Of a stretch of 6,400 nt of DNA, positions 1 to 5,818 are shown piece by piece. The stretch is taken from positions 1-6,400 of the forward strand of contig JBKBYG010000051.1 of assembly GCA_046313435.1 (NCBI GenBank), given 5' to 3'. The notes beneath the pieces are model-generated. The model searched no databases and was not told the DNA's origin. It saw nothing but the letters and a program-made list of their open reading frames with translations. Each line of letters opens with the position of its first letter. The stretch's first letter is position 1. Origin of the DNA: JBKBYG01 sp046313435 (GTDB taxonomy: Bacteria > Pseudomonadota > Alphaproteobacteria > Rickettsiales > Arcanibacteraceae). The position numbers and the translations under genes were made by a program.

Positions 1-575
1 CATTTAGTAACGTTCAGTTAAACCGTAATACTACTTCTCATACTATGTCTTCATCAATTACTTTTTTTATAGTTTTCAATTATGCGGGAAGTATTACAAG
101 TAATACTGCTCTAGCTAAAGTCACAACAAATAATGGAAATTTCAATTTATATTATAAATCAGCTACAAATCTTTTCACCTTACAATATAATGGCATTGGC
201 ACTGCTGATACTGGGACTGTTAGTAGCTCTACCCCTTCATTATCAGGCAATACTGTACAAATTGCGGTTGGAATGATTGATTCGAATGCTACAATGTATT
301 TAGCATTAATAAATTCTGCAGGTGGATATATTGCTGGCTCTAGTCCAAGCTTTAGCACAAATGCGAATGTTTACAAAACAAATATTTCATATACTGGTAC
401 TAATCATACTACATATAGTGGGATTGATGTAATACTGGCAAATTGCGATTCTTCAATGAGCTGTTCTAGATTTAATGGTAATATAAATGAATTTATATTA
501 TATAATGATAGACTCTTCGATTCACAAATTGATAATGTATTAAAATCACTAAACTTAAAATGGTCAGTTTATTGA
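1..575 (+). CDS. LamG-like jellyroll-fold protein, C-terminal part (5' end outside window)
   Basis: The reading frame is open from nt 3 to the TGA at 573-575. An ATG at nt 45 exists, but the 14 codons before it are also open and read as the same kind of sequence, so the true start is probably upstream of the window. The visible protein is rich in Ser, Thr and Asn and alternates hydrophobic and polar residues as a beta-sandwich does. Its end, NINEFILYNDRLFDSQIDN followed by LKW near the C-terminus, resembles the closing strand of LamG/concanavalin A-like domains (pattern: G-x-I-x-E-x-hydrophobic-hydrophobic-Y-x-R-x-L, then a short helix and KW). Such domains bind sugars or proteins and usually sit on secreted or surface proteins; ligand and location cannot be read here. 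Two Cys (CDSSMSC) could form a disulfide. The stop lies 8 nt from the convergent ppiD-like stop. An alternative is a phage or surface fibre tip. Confidence 0.62.
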   Translation, partial: FSNVQLNRNTTSHTMSSSITFFIVFNYAGSITSNTALAKVTTNNGNFNLYYKSATNLFTLQYNGIGTADTGTVSSSTPSLSGNTVQIAVGMIDSNATMYLALINSAGGYIAGSSPSFSTNANVYKTNISYTGTNHTTYSGIDVILANCDSSMSCSRFNGNINEFILYNDRLFDSQIDNVLKSLNLKWSVY

Positions 576-583
576 AAATAATG

Positions 584-2398
584 TCATTTAGATATTTTAA
601 CAGAATATTTTTTACTTAAGTAATTTATATATTCTTCAGCTATGTCATGTATTGATTCTTTCTCAAGCTCATTTTCAACGCGTATTTTCTCATCCTCAGT
701 TAATTTATCATTTTTTGAAATATGTTTAATAATTGCGAAGGCGAAATCACCATTAGGCATTTTATATATACTTGTTGATTGGTTTAAATCAATTTTAAAT
801 ATATTTTTGATAAACTCCTCACTTAAATCTTTTTGCAATATAGAATTTCTTTTAAGATTTGCAGATTCAACTTTTATATTTTTATTTAAATCATGAGTTT
901 CATTTGTTTTACTTTTGCATTCCTCTAAAGCTTTTCTTGCCATTTCTTCTTGTTTAATAGATTTCACTATATTTATGATTTCATTTCTAACATTTCCAAA
1001 TTTTTCAACTGCACTGGGTATAATATTATCTACTTTAAATATTATGTATTTTGAATTATCCGAATTTGAAATGGCCTGGGATATGAAATTGATATCGTTG
1101 TTAAATACTGCCTCATCTAAATTAGTAAATTGAATAAACTCTTTATTATCTCTAAAATCATCTTGAGTAATTTCAAAAATTTTTTTAATATTTAAGGAGA
1201 ATTTATTTGCCACTTCTTCAAAAAGCGCGCCGGAGGCTATTTCATCTTCCACATCTTTGATAGTTTTGAACAAAATTTCATCATATTTTTTATGCTTTAT
1301 ATTTTCAGAGAGCTCATGTCTTATTTCGTTATAATTTGGCGTGTAAGCAGGTATAATCTTTTCAACAAGTAAAATATGATATCCGATAGTAGTGCTCAAA
1401 ATTTCACTAAATTTATTTTCATTTAAAGAAAAGCCTATATCTTGCAATTCACCAGGGAAATTAGCCTTGTCAGAATTTTTAATAAGATATTCTTTTGGGT
1501 TTTTATATAACTCCTTAACAGATTTGCCAGATTTCAATTTCGATAAAATATCTTCTGCTTCATTTTTGCTTTTAAATATAAAATTATAGATATTTCTTTT
1601 TTCGTTTATTTTATAATTATCTTTATTCTCGTTATATTCATTCTTAATTTCATCTTCACTAACGCTTATTTTATTATTAAATGTATCTTTATTTAAAATA
1701 ATATAGCTAAAGCTTCTCTTTTCAGGTTTAATAAAATTACCTTGATTTTTATTATAATAATCTTCAAGTTCTGTTTCATTGACATTTGTGATATTAGTTA
1801 TAGATAAGGGATTAATTTTTACCAATTCAATTAATCTCTCTTCATTATTATAAATAGCAATTTCTTTTGCTAAATTTTTATAAATGATAGGCTGTCTGTT
1901 AATGGACGATATCAAAAATTTTGATACTAATTCATTTTTTAAAGAATTAATATATTGCTCTTCTCTAATATTGTTGGCTGCTAATATTCTATGAAATCTT
2001 TCATTATCAAATTTTCCTACATCATTGAAAAATACAGCTTCTGTTTTAATATAATCAACAATATCTTTATCAGGTACTTTTAAATTTTGTTTTAATGCTT
2101 CTTTTTCAATTAATTTATTATTAATTAGTTTTTTTAATACAAACGCTTCAATATTAAGAGCCTGAATTTGTTCTTCAGATAAATCTCCTAAAAAATTTTT
2201 TAATTTTGCTATTTCATTTTTTTTTGCTATTTCTAATTCGTTACGGCTTATAATTAGATCATTATCAATAATAGCAACTTCATTACTTGAGTTTTTTTTA
2301 AAAAAATCTCCCAACCCCCAAATTAAAGCAATGGCAACTATACTAAGCAAAAACTTTACTATTATATTGTTTGAGCCTGATCTTAACGAATTTAGCAT
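584..2398 (-). CDS. ppiD: PpiD/SurA-type membrane-anchored peptidylprolyl isomerase (periplasmic foldase)
   Basis: This is a 604-residue protein, close to the usual ~620-630 of the family. Counting from the chosen ATG, one transmembrane segment lies at about residues 12-31 (VKFLLSIVAIALIWGLGDFF) with basic residues before it, placing the rest in the periplasm. A SurA_N-like chaperone region covers about 40-175, including the family pattern VAIIDNDLIISRNEL and KFDNERFHRILAANNIREEQ. A parvulin-like domain lies at about 265-348 and ends in GYHILLVE, followed by a long helical C-terminal region. The first active-site His of parvulins (R-x-x-H-I-L) is replaced: the equivalent stretch reads KRNIYNFIF. 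Chaperone activity without isomerase activity is therefore likely, as for E. coli PpiD. The frame extends 5 codons further to a TTG at 2413, but the ATG at 2398-2396 gives the typical start ML-x-x-LR and has GGA 10 nt upstream. The gene is divergent from tpiA, as in many alphaproteobacteria. Confidence 0.85.
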   Translation of the reverse strand: MLNSLRSGSNNIIVKFLLSIVAIALIWGLGDFFKKNSSNEVAIIDNDLIISRNELEIAKKNEIAKLKNFLGDLSEEQIQALNIEAFVLKKLINNKLIEKEALKQNLKVPDKDIVDYIKTEAVFFNDVGKFDNERFHRILAANNIREEQYINSLKNELVSKFLISSINRQPIIYKNLAKEIAIYNNEERLIELVKINPLSITNITNVNETELEDYYNKNQGNFIKPEKRSFSYIILNKDTFNNKISVSEDEIKNEYNENKDNYKINEKRNIYNFIFKSKNEAEDILSKLKSGKSVKELYKNPKEYLIKNSDKANFPGELQDIGFSLNENKFSEILSTTIGYHILLVEKIIPAYTPNYNEIRHELSENIKHKKYDEILFKTIKDVEDEIASGALFEEVANKFSLNIKKIFEITQDDFRDNKEFIQFTNLDEAVFNNDINFISQAISNSDNSKYIIFKVDNIIPSAVEKFGNVRNEIINIVKSIKQEEMARKALEECKSKTNETHDLNKNIKVESANLKRNSILQKDLSEEFIKNIFKIDLNQSTSIYKMPNGDFAFAIIKHISKNDKLTEDEKIRVENELEKESIHDIAEEYINYLSKKYSVKISK

Positions 2399-2407
2399 AT
2401 TTTTAAG

Positions 2408-2411
2408 TTCC
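2408..2411 (-). promoter_or_regulatory. Ribosome binding site (GGAA) that decides the ppiD start
   Basis: On the minus strand GGAA at 2411-2408 lies upstream of the ATG at 2398-2396, with 10 nt between GGA and ATG. The alternative TTG start at 2413-2411 overlaps this site and is preceded by TAATTTTT, with no purine-rich element. This favours the ATG. Confidence 0.45.
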
Positions 2412-2428
2412 AAAAAATTAGTTACTTG

Positions 2429-2444
2429 AGCAAATTAATTTGCT
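2429..2444. promoter_or_regulatory. 16-bp perfect palindrome in the ppiD/tpiA divergent region
   Basis: AGCAAATTAATTTGCT equals its own reverse complement. The core AAATTAATTT recurs at 2464-2473 at the centre of a second dyad. The two centres are 32 bp apart, about three helical turns, which would suit a dimeric regulator binding two sites on one face. A+T-rich sequence makes such palindromes easier by chance, and no regulator can be named. It lies in the expected ppiD leader. Confidence 0.4.
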
Positions 2445-2452
2445 ATATAATT

Positions 2453-2483
2453 TTGCTTATACCAAATTAATTTATTATAAGCA
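2453..2483. promoter_or_regulatory. Probable divergent promoters for tpiA and ppiD inside a 30-bp dyad
   Basis: On the plus strand TTGCTT (2453-2458), 17 bp, then TATAAG (2476-2481) predicts a tpiA transcript starting near 2488, about 24 nt before its ATG. On the minus strand TGG-TATAAG (2464-2456), an extended -10, sits 17 bp from a weak -35 GTGCTT (2484-2479), predicting a ppiD start near 2449. Both fall in a dyad at 2454-2483: TGCTTATA and TATAAGCA flank AAATTAATTT on a common centre, with 13 of 15 base pairs symmetric. An alternative tpiA -10 is the perfect TATAAT at 2446-2451, 18 bp from TTACTT. Calls are by consensus only. Confidence 0.5.
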
Positions 2484-2511
2484 CTAAAATTTTATTTAAA
2501 TAAGTTCAAAC

Positions 2512-3237
2512 ATGGAAAATCACAAATTAATTATAGCTAATTGGAAAATGAATGGGAGCGTGAATACGGTTTTAAATTTATTGAAGCCTTTAAATCAATT
2601 TTGCAATATGGATTATAGTAATGAAATAATAATATGCCCACCTTACACCTTAATTCAAGAAGCAAAAAATTTTTCAAATAGTAAAATTTCGCTTGGCGCT
2701 CAAAATTGCTCTGACCATACAGACGGAGCCTTTACAGGAGAAATCAGTGCTAAAATGTTAGCTGAATTAGGATGCAAATATGTTATTATAGGACATTCAG
2801 AAAGACGTAAATACTATAATGAAACTAGTAAAATAATAAATTCCAAGATTTTACTGGCGCATTCAGCTGGTTTAAAAGTGATATTATGTATAGGCGAAGA
2901 TCAAGAAACACGTAATAAAGGAAATTACTTAGACTCTATTTATAAACAGTTAAATTCTGATTTAAACATCGAACATGACCCAAATAATGTTATTTTAGCT
3001 TACGAGCCCCTATGGTCAATAGGCACTGGTAATGCTGCTTCCATTGAACAAATTGAAGAAATTCATTTTAACTTAAGCGAAAGATTTGAAAATAAATATA
3101 AGATAGTATATGGTGGGTCAGTAAATGGCAGTAATGCACATGATATACTTGCTATTAATTCAGTAGCAGGCGTTCTTGTAGGTGCAGCAAGCCTTAACTT
3201 TGATGAATTTAAAAAAATTATAGATTATAAAAATTAG
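2512..3237 (+). CDS. tpiA: Triosephosphate isomerase
   Basis: This cytoplasmic enzyme interconverts dihydroxyacetone phosphate and glyceraldehyde 3-phosphate. It has 241 residues (usual ~250) and is complete. Active-site residues are all visible: Asn10 and Lys12 in ANWKMNG, electrophile His95 in IIGHSERR, and catalytic base Glu165 in AYEPLWSIGTG, which also forms the hinge of loop 6. Phosphate-binding elements are YGGSVNG (about 200-206) and VGAASL (222-227), where the second Gly of the commoner VGGASL is Ala. The dimer-interface loop GAQNCSDHTDGAFTGEIS (62-79) is intact. The ATG has no clear Shine-Dalgarno sequence (AAGTTCAAAC precedes it), common in reduced A+T-rich genomes. secG starts 13 nt after the stop, so the two are probably co-transcribed. 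In organisms with partial glycolysis the enzyme would serve gluconeogenesis and the lipid precursor glycerol phosphate; which applies here cannot be told. Confidence 0.97.
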   Translation: MENHKLIIANWKMNGSVNTVLNLLKPLNQFCNMDYSNEIIICPPYTLIQEAKNFSNSKISLGAQNCSDHTDGAFTGEISAKMLAELGCKYVIIGHSERRKYYNETSKIINSKILLAHSAGLKVILCIGEDQETRNKGNYLDSIYKQLNSDLNIEHDPNNVILAYEPLWSIGTGNAASIEQIEEIHFNLSERFENKYKIVYGGSVNGSNAHDILAINSVAGVLVGAASLNFDEFKKIIDYKN

Positions 3238-3250
3238 AGTGATTTAAAAA

Positions 3251-3571
3251 ATGCAATTAATTTTATTAGTGGTACATATTATTATTTCTATATGTTTAAT
3301 TAGTATAATACTTATTCAACGTAATAGCACTGATGGGCTTAGTGGCTTATCGGGTGGCGGTAACAATGCTGGCGTGTTATCAGGAAGAGCTGCTGCAAAT
3401 ATTTTAACTAAGATAACTACAATACTTGCAGTATTATTTATGATTAATAGCTTAATTTTAGGCAATTTTGCTATTAGATCTAGTAAAAAAACCTCTTTAA
3501 TTGATTCTGAACAATCTATTAAACAGCAAGATAATATCGAAAAAGCTCCTGAAGTTCCTATTGTTGATTAA
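3251..3571 (+). CDS. secG: Preprotein translocase subunit SecG
   Basis: SecG is the small inner-membrane partner of SecYE that assists SecA-driven export. The 106-residue protein has the family layout: transmembrane helix 1 at about 3-22 ending in the typical LIQ (21-23), a Gly/Ser/Asn-rich cytoplasmic loop (about 28-48), then SGRAAANILTKITTILAVLFMINSLIL with helix 2 at about 53-73. This corresponds to the conserved N-x-L-T-x-x-T region of SecG. The tail (76-106) is polar, charged and unconserved, ending EKAPEVPIVD, as is usual. It follows tpiA by 13 nt, and the spacer has only a weak GAG 11 nt before the ATG, so translational coupling to tpiA is plausible. tpiA-secG is a recurring alphaproteobacterial pair; pyrG, often next, is absent and a hairpin closes the unit instead. 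Confidence 0.9.
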   Translation: MQLILLVVHIIISICLISIILIQRNSTDGLSGLSGGGNNAGVLSGRAAANILTKITTILAVLFMINSLILGNFAIRSSKKTSLIDSEQSIKQQDNIEKAPEVPIVD

Positions 3572-3592
3572 TATAGTTAAACAAGTTTAAGC

Positions 3593-3635
3593 CTGTATAT
3601 ATTATAAAGATTGCATTCTTTATAATATATTTCAG
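3593..3635 (+). terminator. Hairpin terminator between the convergent secG and MarR-GNAT genes
   Basis: A perfect 14-bp stem pairs ATATATTATAAAGA (3597-3610) with TCTTTATAATATAT (3617-3630) around the loop TTGCAT. Three more pairs, CTG (3593-3595) with CAG (3633-3635), close it below a small internal loop. It lies in the 79-bp gap between two converging stops and could end transcription from both sides. The stem is A+T-rich and lacks a long clean T-run after it, so its strength is uncertain. Confidence 0.62.
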
Positions 3636-3650
3636 TCTAAATATAGAAAT

Positions 3651-4604
3651 TTAATATAGAGTAGCTTTTACATTTTCAATTAAACCATGAAAAAAAACAG
3701 TGTCTACCGGGCATATTTCAAAATTTTTAGGTAAAATATTCTTAGAAATTTTCATAAATCCTCTTTTTTCATAAAAACGCTGTGCTGCTTTTAACTTATC
3801 AACAGTGCCTAAATATAATGAATTAAATTTATGTTTCTCAGCTACAAGTACAAGCTTACTAAATAATTTTTGTGCTACCCCATAACCTCGGTATTCTTGT
3901 TTTACAAAAAATTTTTTTATCTCAGCTTTATTTTCATCTATTTTTTTTAGTCCTATAGAACCTATTATTTCTGCGTCCGCATTTGTGGCATACCAAAAAT
4001 TGCATTCATTATTATAATGAAAATGTTCCTCAGCCTTTAAAATACATGAATTAATTTCATCATTAATTTCAACTGAAAATTCTTTAGTCTGAATTTCTTC
4101 TATCATTGAAATAATTTTTTTTCGAATCAAACGAGAAGTAGATAATTTAAGAACTTTAATTTCTTCTTTTTTTATTCTACTTAATTCAAGTGCATTAGAA
4201 TATATCTCAATAGATCTAAATATCTGTTGTTGCTCTTCTATATTTAGATATCTTAAAGCCCCTTTTACGCGTAAATTGGAGAAATCCTCAATATTTGACA
4301 ATTCATTTTTGGCCTTTTCAGTTATATAAAGTTTTTTTTGTCGTTTATCTACCCCTTCTCTATATTGAACAAGATTAGATCCTACAAGTGTATCTACAAT
4401 ACGAGAAGTAACCGGTAAAGATAGTAATAGCAAATTGCTAAGCTTTGATATTGTAATACCCTGTTCCCCATTTATTTCAATTAGGGCATGCCAATGTGAA
4501 GGAGTTCTGCCGGCATTATTATTGTTAAGCTCTAACATACCTAGTTCGCGTACTAACTTACGTGAAACATACCTCAAATTTGCAATATAATCATTTTTTT
4601 CCAT
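3651..4604 (-). CDS. MarR-family regulator fused to a GNAT N-acetyltransferase
   Basis: The 317-residue protein has two parts. Residues about 5-145 are a MarR-type winged helix: helix-turn-helix around ITISKLSNLLLLSLPVTSRI (50-69), then the wing with the family's D-x-R (D86-K-R88). Residues about 150-310 are a GNAT domain: the acetyl-CoA pyrophosphate loop R239-G-Y-G242-V-A244 fits Q/R-x-x-G-x-G/A, and AAQRFYEKRGF (273-283) is the usual motif near the acceptor site. This fusion is a known architecture (HTH/GNAT bifunctional proteins). The likely role is a cytoplasmic regulator whose DNA binding is tied to acetyl transfer on a small molecule; the substrate is not readable. The ATG has a good Shine-Dalgarno sequence, AAGG, 6 nt upstream. 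The leader contains a dyad covering that site, so autoregulation or leader-structure control is plausible. The upstream neighbour, on the same strand 114 nt away, is the dehydrogenase-fold gene. Confidence 0.87.
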   Translation of the reverse strand: MEKNDYIANLRYVSRKLVRELGMLELNNNNAGRTPSHWHALIEINGEQGITISKLSNLLLLSLPVTSRIVDTLVGSNLVQYREGVDKRQKKLYITEKAKNELSNIEDFSNLRVKGALRYLNIEEQQQIFRSIEIYSNALELSRIKKEEIKVLKLSTSRLIRKKIISMIEEIQTKEFSVEINDEINSCILKAEEHFHYNNECNFWYATNADAEIIGSIGLKKIDENKAEIKKFFVKQEYRGYGVAQKLFSKLVLVAEKHKFNSLYLGTVDKLKAAQRFYEKRGFMKISKNILPKNFEICPVDTVFFHGLIENVKATLY

Positions 4605-4642
4605 AAAATACCTTAATGTTTTTAATTACATTAAGTATTTTA
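4604..4642 (-). promoter_or_regulatory. Leader dyad covering the Shine-Dalgarno sequence and start of the MarR-GNAT gene
   Basis: CTTAATGT (4612-4619) and ACATTAAG (4628-4635) are perfect inverted repeats 8 bp apart. Beyond one bulged base (4611), TAAAATA (4604-4610) pairs with TATTTTA (4636-4642), for 15 pairs in all. Read as minus-strand RNA, the 3' arm contains AAGG and reaches the A of the AUG, so folding would hide the ribosome binding site. Read as DNA, the 8-8-8 dyad is a fair operator for a MarR dimer. A weak terminator for the upstream gene is a third option. Confidence 0.45.
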
Positions 4643-4656
4643 ATAAAAATAGTTCA

Positions 4657-4662
4657 ATTATA
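4657..4662 (-). promoter_or_regulatory. Candidate -10 element for the MarR-GNAT gene
   Basis: On the minus strand there is a perfect TATAAT at 4662-4657, preceded by CTTG. It predicts a transcript start near 4650, giving a leader of about 46 nt that would contain the whole dyad at 4604-4642. No convincing -35 is seen 16-18 bp upstream (AATGAT is the nearest). Confidence 0.38.
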
Positions 4663-4718
4663 CAAGTTTTTTTATTAAAATCATTGCTAATCTGTATTTA
4701 AGAAATTTGAAAAAACCA

Positions 4719-5666
4719 TTATCTATATTCTCGAGTATTATTTAAATTCTCAAAAATTGTATGAATATGAGCAAAAACCGCATCATCCATAGCTCTTTGT
4801 GCTTCATTAGTAGTTGCAGCCTCCCCTTGAATAATGAAATTAGGACGTATATCTTTTACATCTATAAATCCTGCTAATGAAGCTTTCAACTGATCTTTCA
4901 TTCCATCGAATACTACATTAATATCTTCTCTCAAGCAAAGCTCTTTAATTGCTTCTTTATCAAATACAGCAATTGGTGAAACAGAAATGAGCTTAGCATT
5001 ACTAGCAATACTCTTAATATGCTCAATTTTGATTATATTTCTTGTGTTATCATTTATAGGAAGGGATATTGCTATATGAGTTGAATCTTTAAACACCTCT
5101 CCTATATCTTTTACACATATTACTTGATCTTCTGGGACTTTATATTTGTCTAATTGCTCTTGGCGTGATTCGGCATTTAGTAAGCTGGGGCTATAAATAA
5201 AAGGCTTAATCTTTTGTGTAATTGCTGCATCAGTAAGATATCTCCCAATAGCACCAAATGGATTAATTGCAAGTTTTTTAATTTCTATTTGCGGATTATT
5301 TATAAAATCGAACATGTATTTTGCAACATAAGGTGAATTAGCCCCTGGCGTGTTTTTCACCCTGATATTCAACTCCTTTGCTGCCTCTATATCAATACGT
5401 GATGTATTAGTGCCTCTTTGAATCAATGTTAAATTTTTCTCTAAACATGTTTTTTTCCATTTTGTAAGCATATTCCTAGTGAAATTACATGGTCCGATTA
5501 CAATAATATCTGGCCTTAATTCTTCAATTTTTTGTAACCAAACTTCTTCATCTTCTTGAGTTAAAAATAATTTATGTGTGATGTATTGCTGATATTTAGC
5601 TTCACTATCTTGTTCAATTTTAGTTGTATATAATATAATAGGTTTGTTTCTATCTAAGTATTTCAT
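4719..5666 (-). CDS. D-2-hydroxyacid dehydrogenase-fold protein, probably catalytically inactive
   Basis: The 315-residue protein matches the D-isomer 2-hydroxyacid dehydrogenase family (phosphoglycerate dehydrogenase-like) along its length. RPDIIVIG (51-58), IQRGTNTSRIDIEAAKELNI (82-101) and RVKNTPGANSPYVAKY (102-117) form the substrate domain. THIAISLPINDNTRNII (196-212) corresponds to the family's D-x-V-x-L-H-x-P-L-x-x-x-T stretch. The enzyme's key residues look lost: in the place of the catalytic Arg (usual RG) is P231-I232, of the Glu Q259, of the His (usual TPHIG) E282. The Rossmann loop reads NPFGAIG (135-141) instead of GxGxxG, and the Asp that holds the NAD ribose is Ser159. These alignments were made by eye. 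It may bind a ligand or partner without oxidoreductase activity. The ATG has GGAG 11 nt upstream. It is divergent from the GNAT gene at 5819; 114 nt separate it from the MarR-GNAT gene downstream. Confidence 0.75.
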   Translation of the reverse strand: MKYLDRNKPIILYTTKIEQDSEAKYQQYITHKLFLTQEDEEVWLQKIEELRPDIIVIGPCNFTRNMLTKWKKTCLEKNLTLIQRGTNTSRIDIEAAKELNIRVKNTPGANSPYVAKYMFDFINNPQIEIKKLAINPFGAIGRYLTDAAITQKIKPFIYSPSLLNAESRQEQLDKYKVPEDQVICVKDIGEVFKDSTHIAISLPINDNTRNIIKIEHIKSIASNAKLISVSPIAVFDKEAIKELCLREDINVVFDGMKDQLKASLAGFIDVKDIRPNFIIQGEAATTNEAQRAMDDAVFAHIHTIFENLNNTREYR

Positions 5667-5677
5667 TGATTTAAAAA

Positions 5678-5681
5678 CTCC
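5678..5681 (-). promoter_or_regulatory. Ribosome binding site of the dehydrogenase-fold gene
   Basis: GGAG on the minus strand, 11 nt before the ATG at 5666-5664, supports that start. It overlaps a six-codon frame (ATG at 5683-5681, encoding MEFLNQ) whose TGA overlaps the gene's ATG as ATGA. That frame is too short to judge. Confidence 0.4.
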
Positions 5682-5697
5682 ATAATATTTGAAAAAA

Positions 5698-5724
5698 TTT
5701 TATATAAATAGTATTTATATAAAA
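5698..5724. promoter_or_regulatory. 27-bp perfect palindrome in the divergent spacer of the dehydrogenase-fold and GNAT genes
   Basis: Arms TTTTATATAAATA (5698-5710) and TATTTATATAAAA (5712-5724) are exact inverted repeats around the single G at 5711. The site lies 31 bp upstream of the dehydrogenase-fold ATG and 94 bp upstream of the GNAT ATG, a natural place for a shared operator. The arms contain TATAAA in both directions, so promoter -10 elements may overlap it. No clear -35 was found for either gene. The MarR-GNAT protein two genes away is a possible binder (inference). A+T-rich composition raises the chance background. Confidence 0.45.
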
Positions 5725-5818
5725 AATATATATGCATTAAGTATATTAAATCTATATTATTATCTTAAATTTTATTTCATGCATTTAGAGTAACATTCAA
5801 CTTATATAAAGACAACTA

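Noticed and set aside
642..1589. Three plus-strand frames of 65-84 codons inside the ppiD gene
   Set aside because: They are antisense shadows: rich in Ser, Phe and Leu as expected opposite Lys/Glu/Asn-rich coding, with no motifs.
5663..5683. Six-codon leader frame MEFLNQ on the minus strand, ending ATGA over the dehydrogenase-fold start
   Set aside because: The overlap is neat, but the ATG-GAG is explained by the GGAG ribosome binding site, and the frame itself has no upstream ribosome binding site. Chance is the simpler reading.
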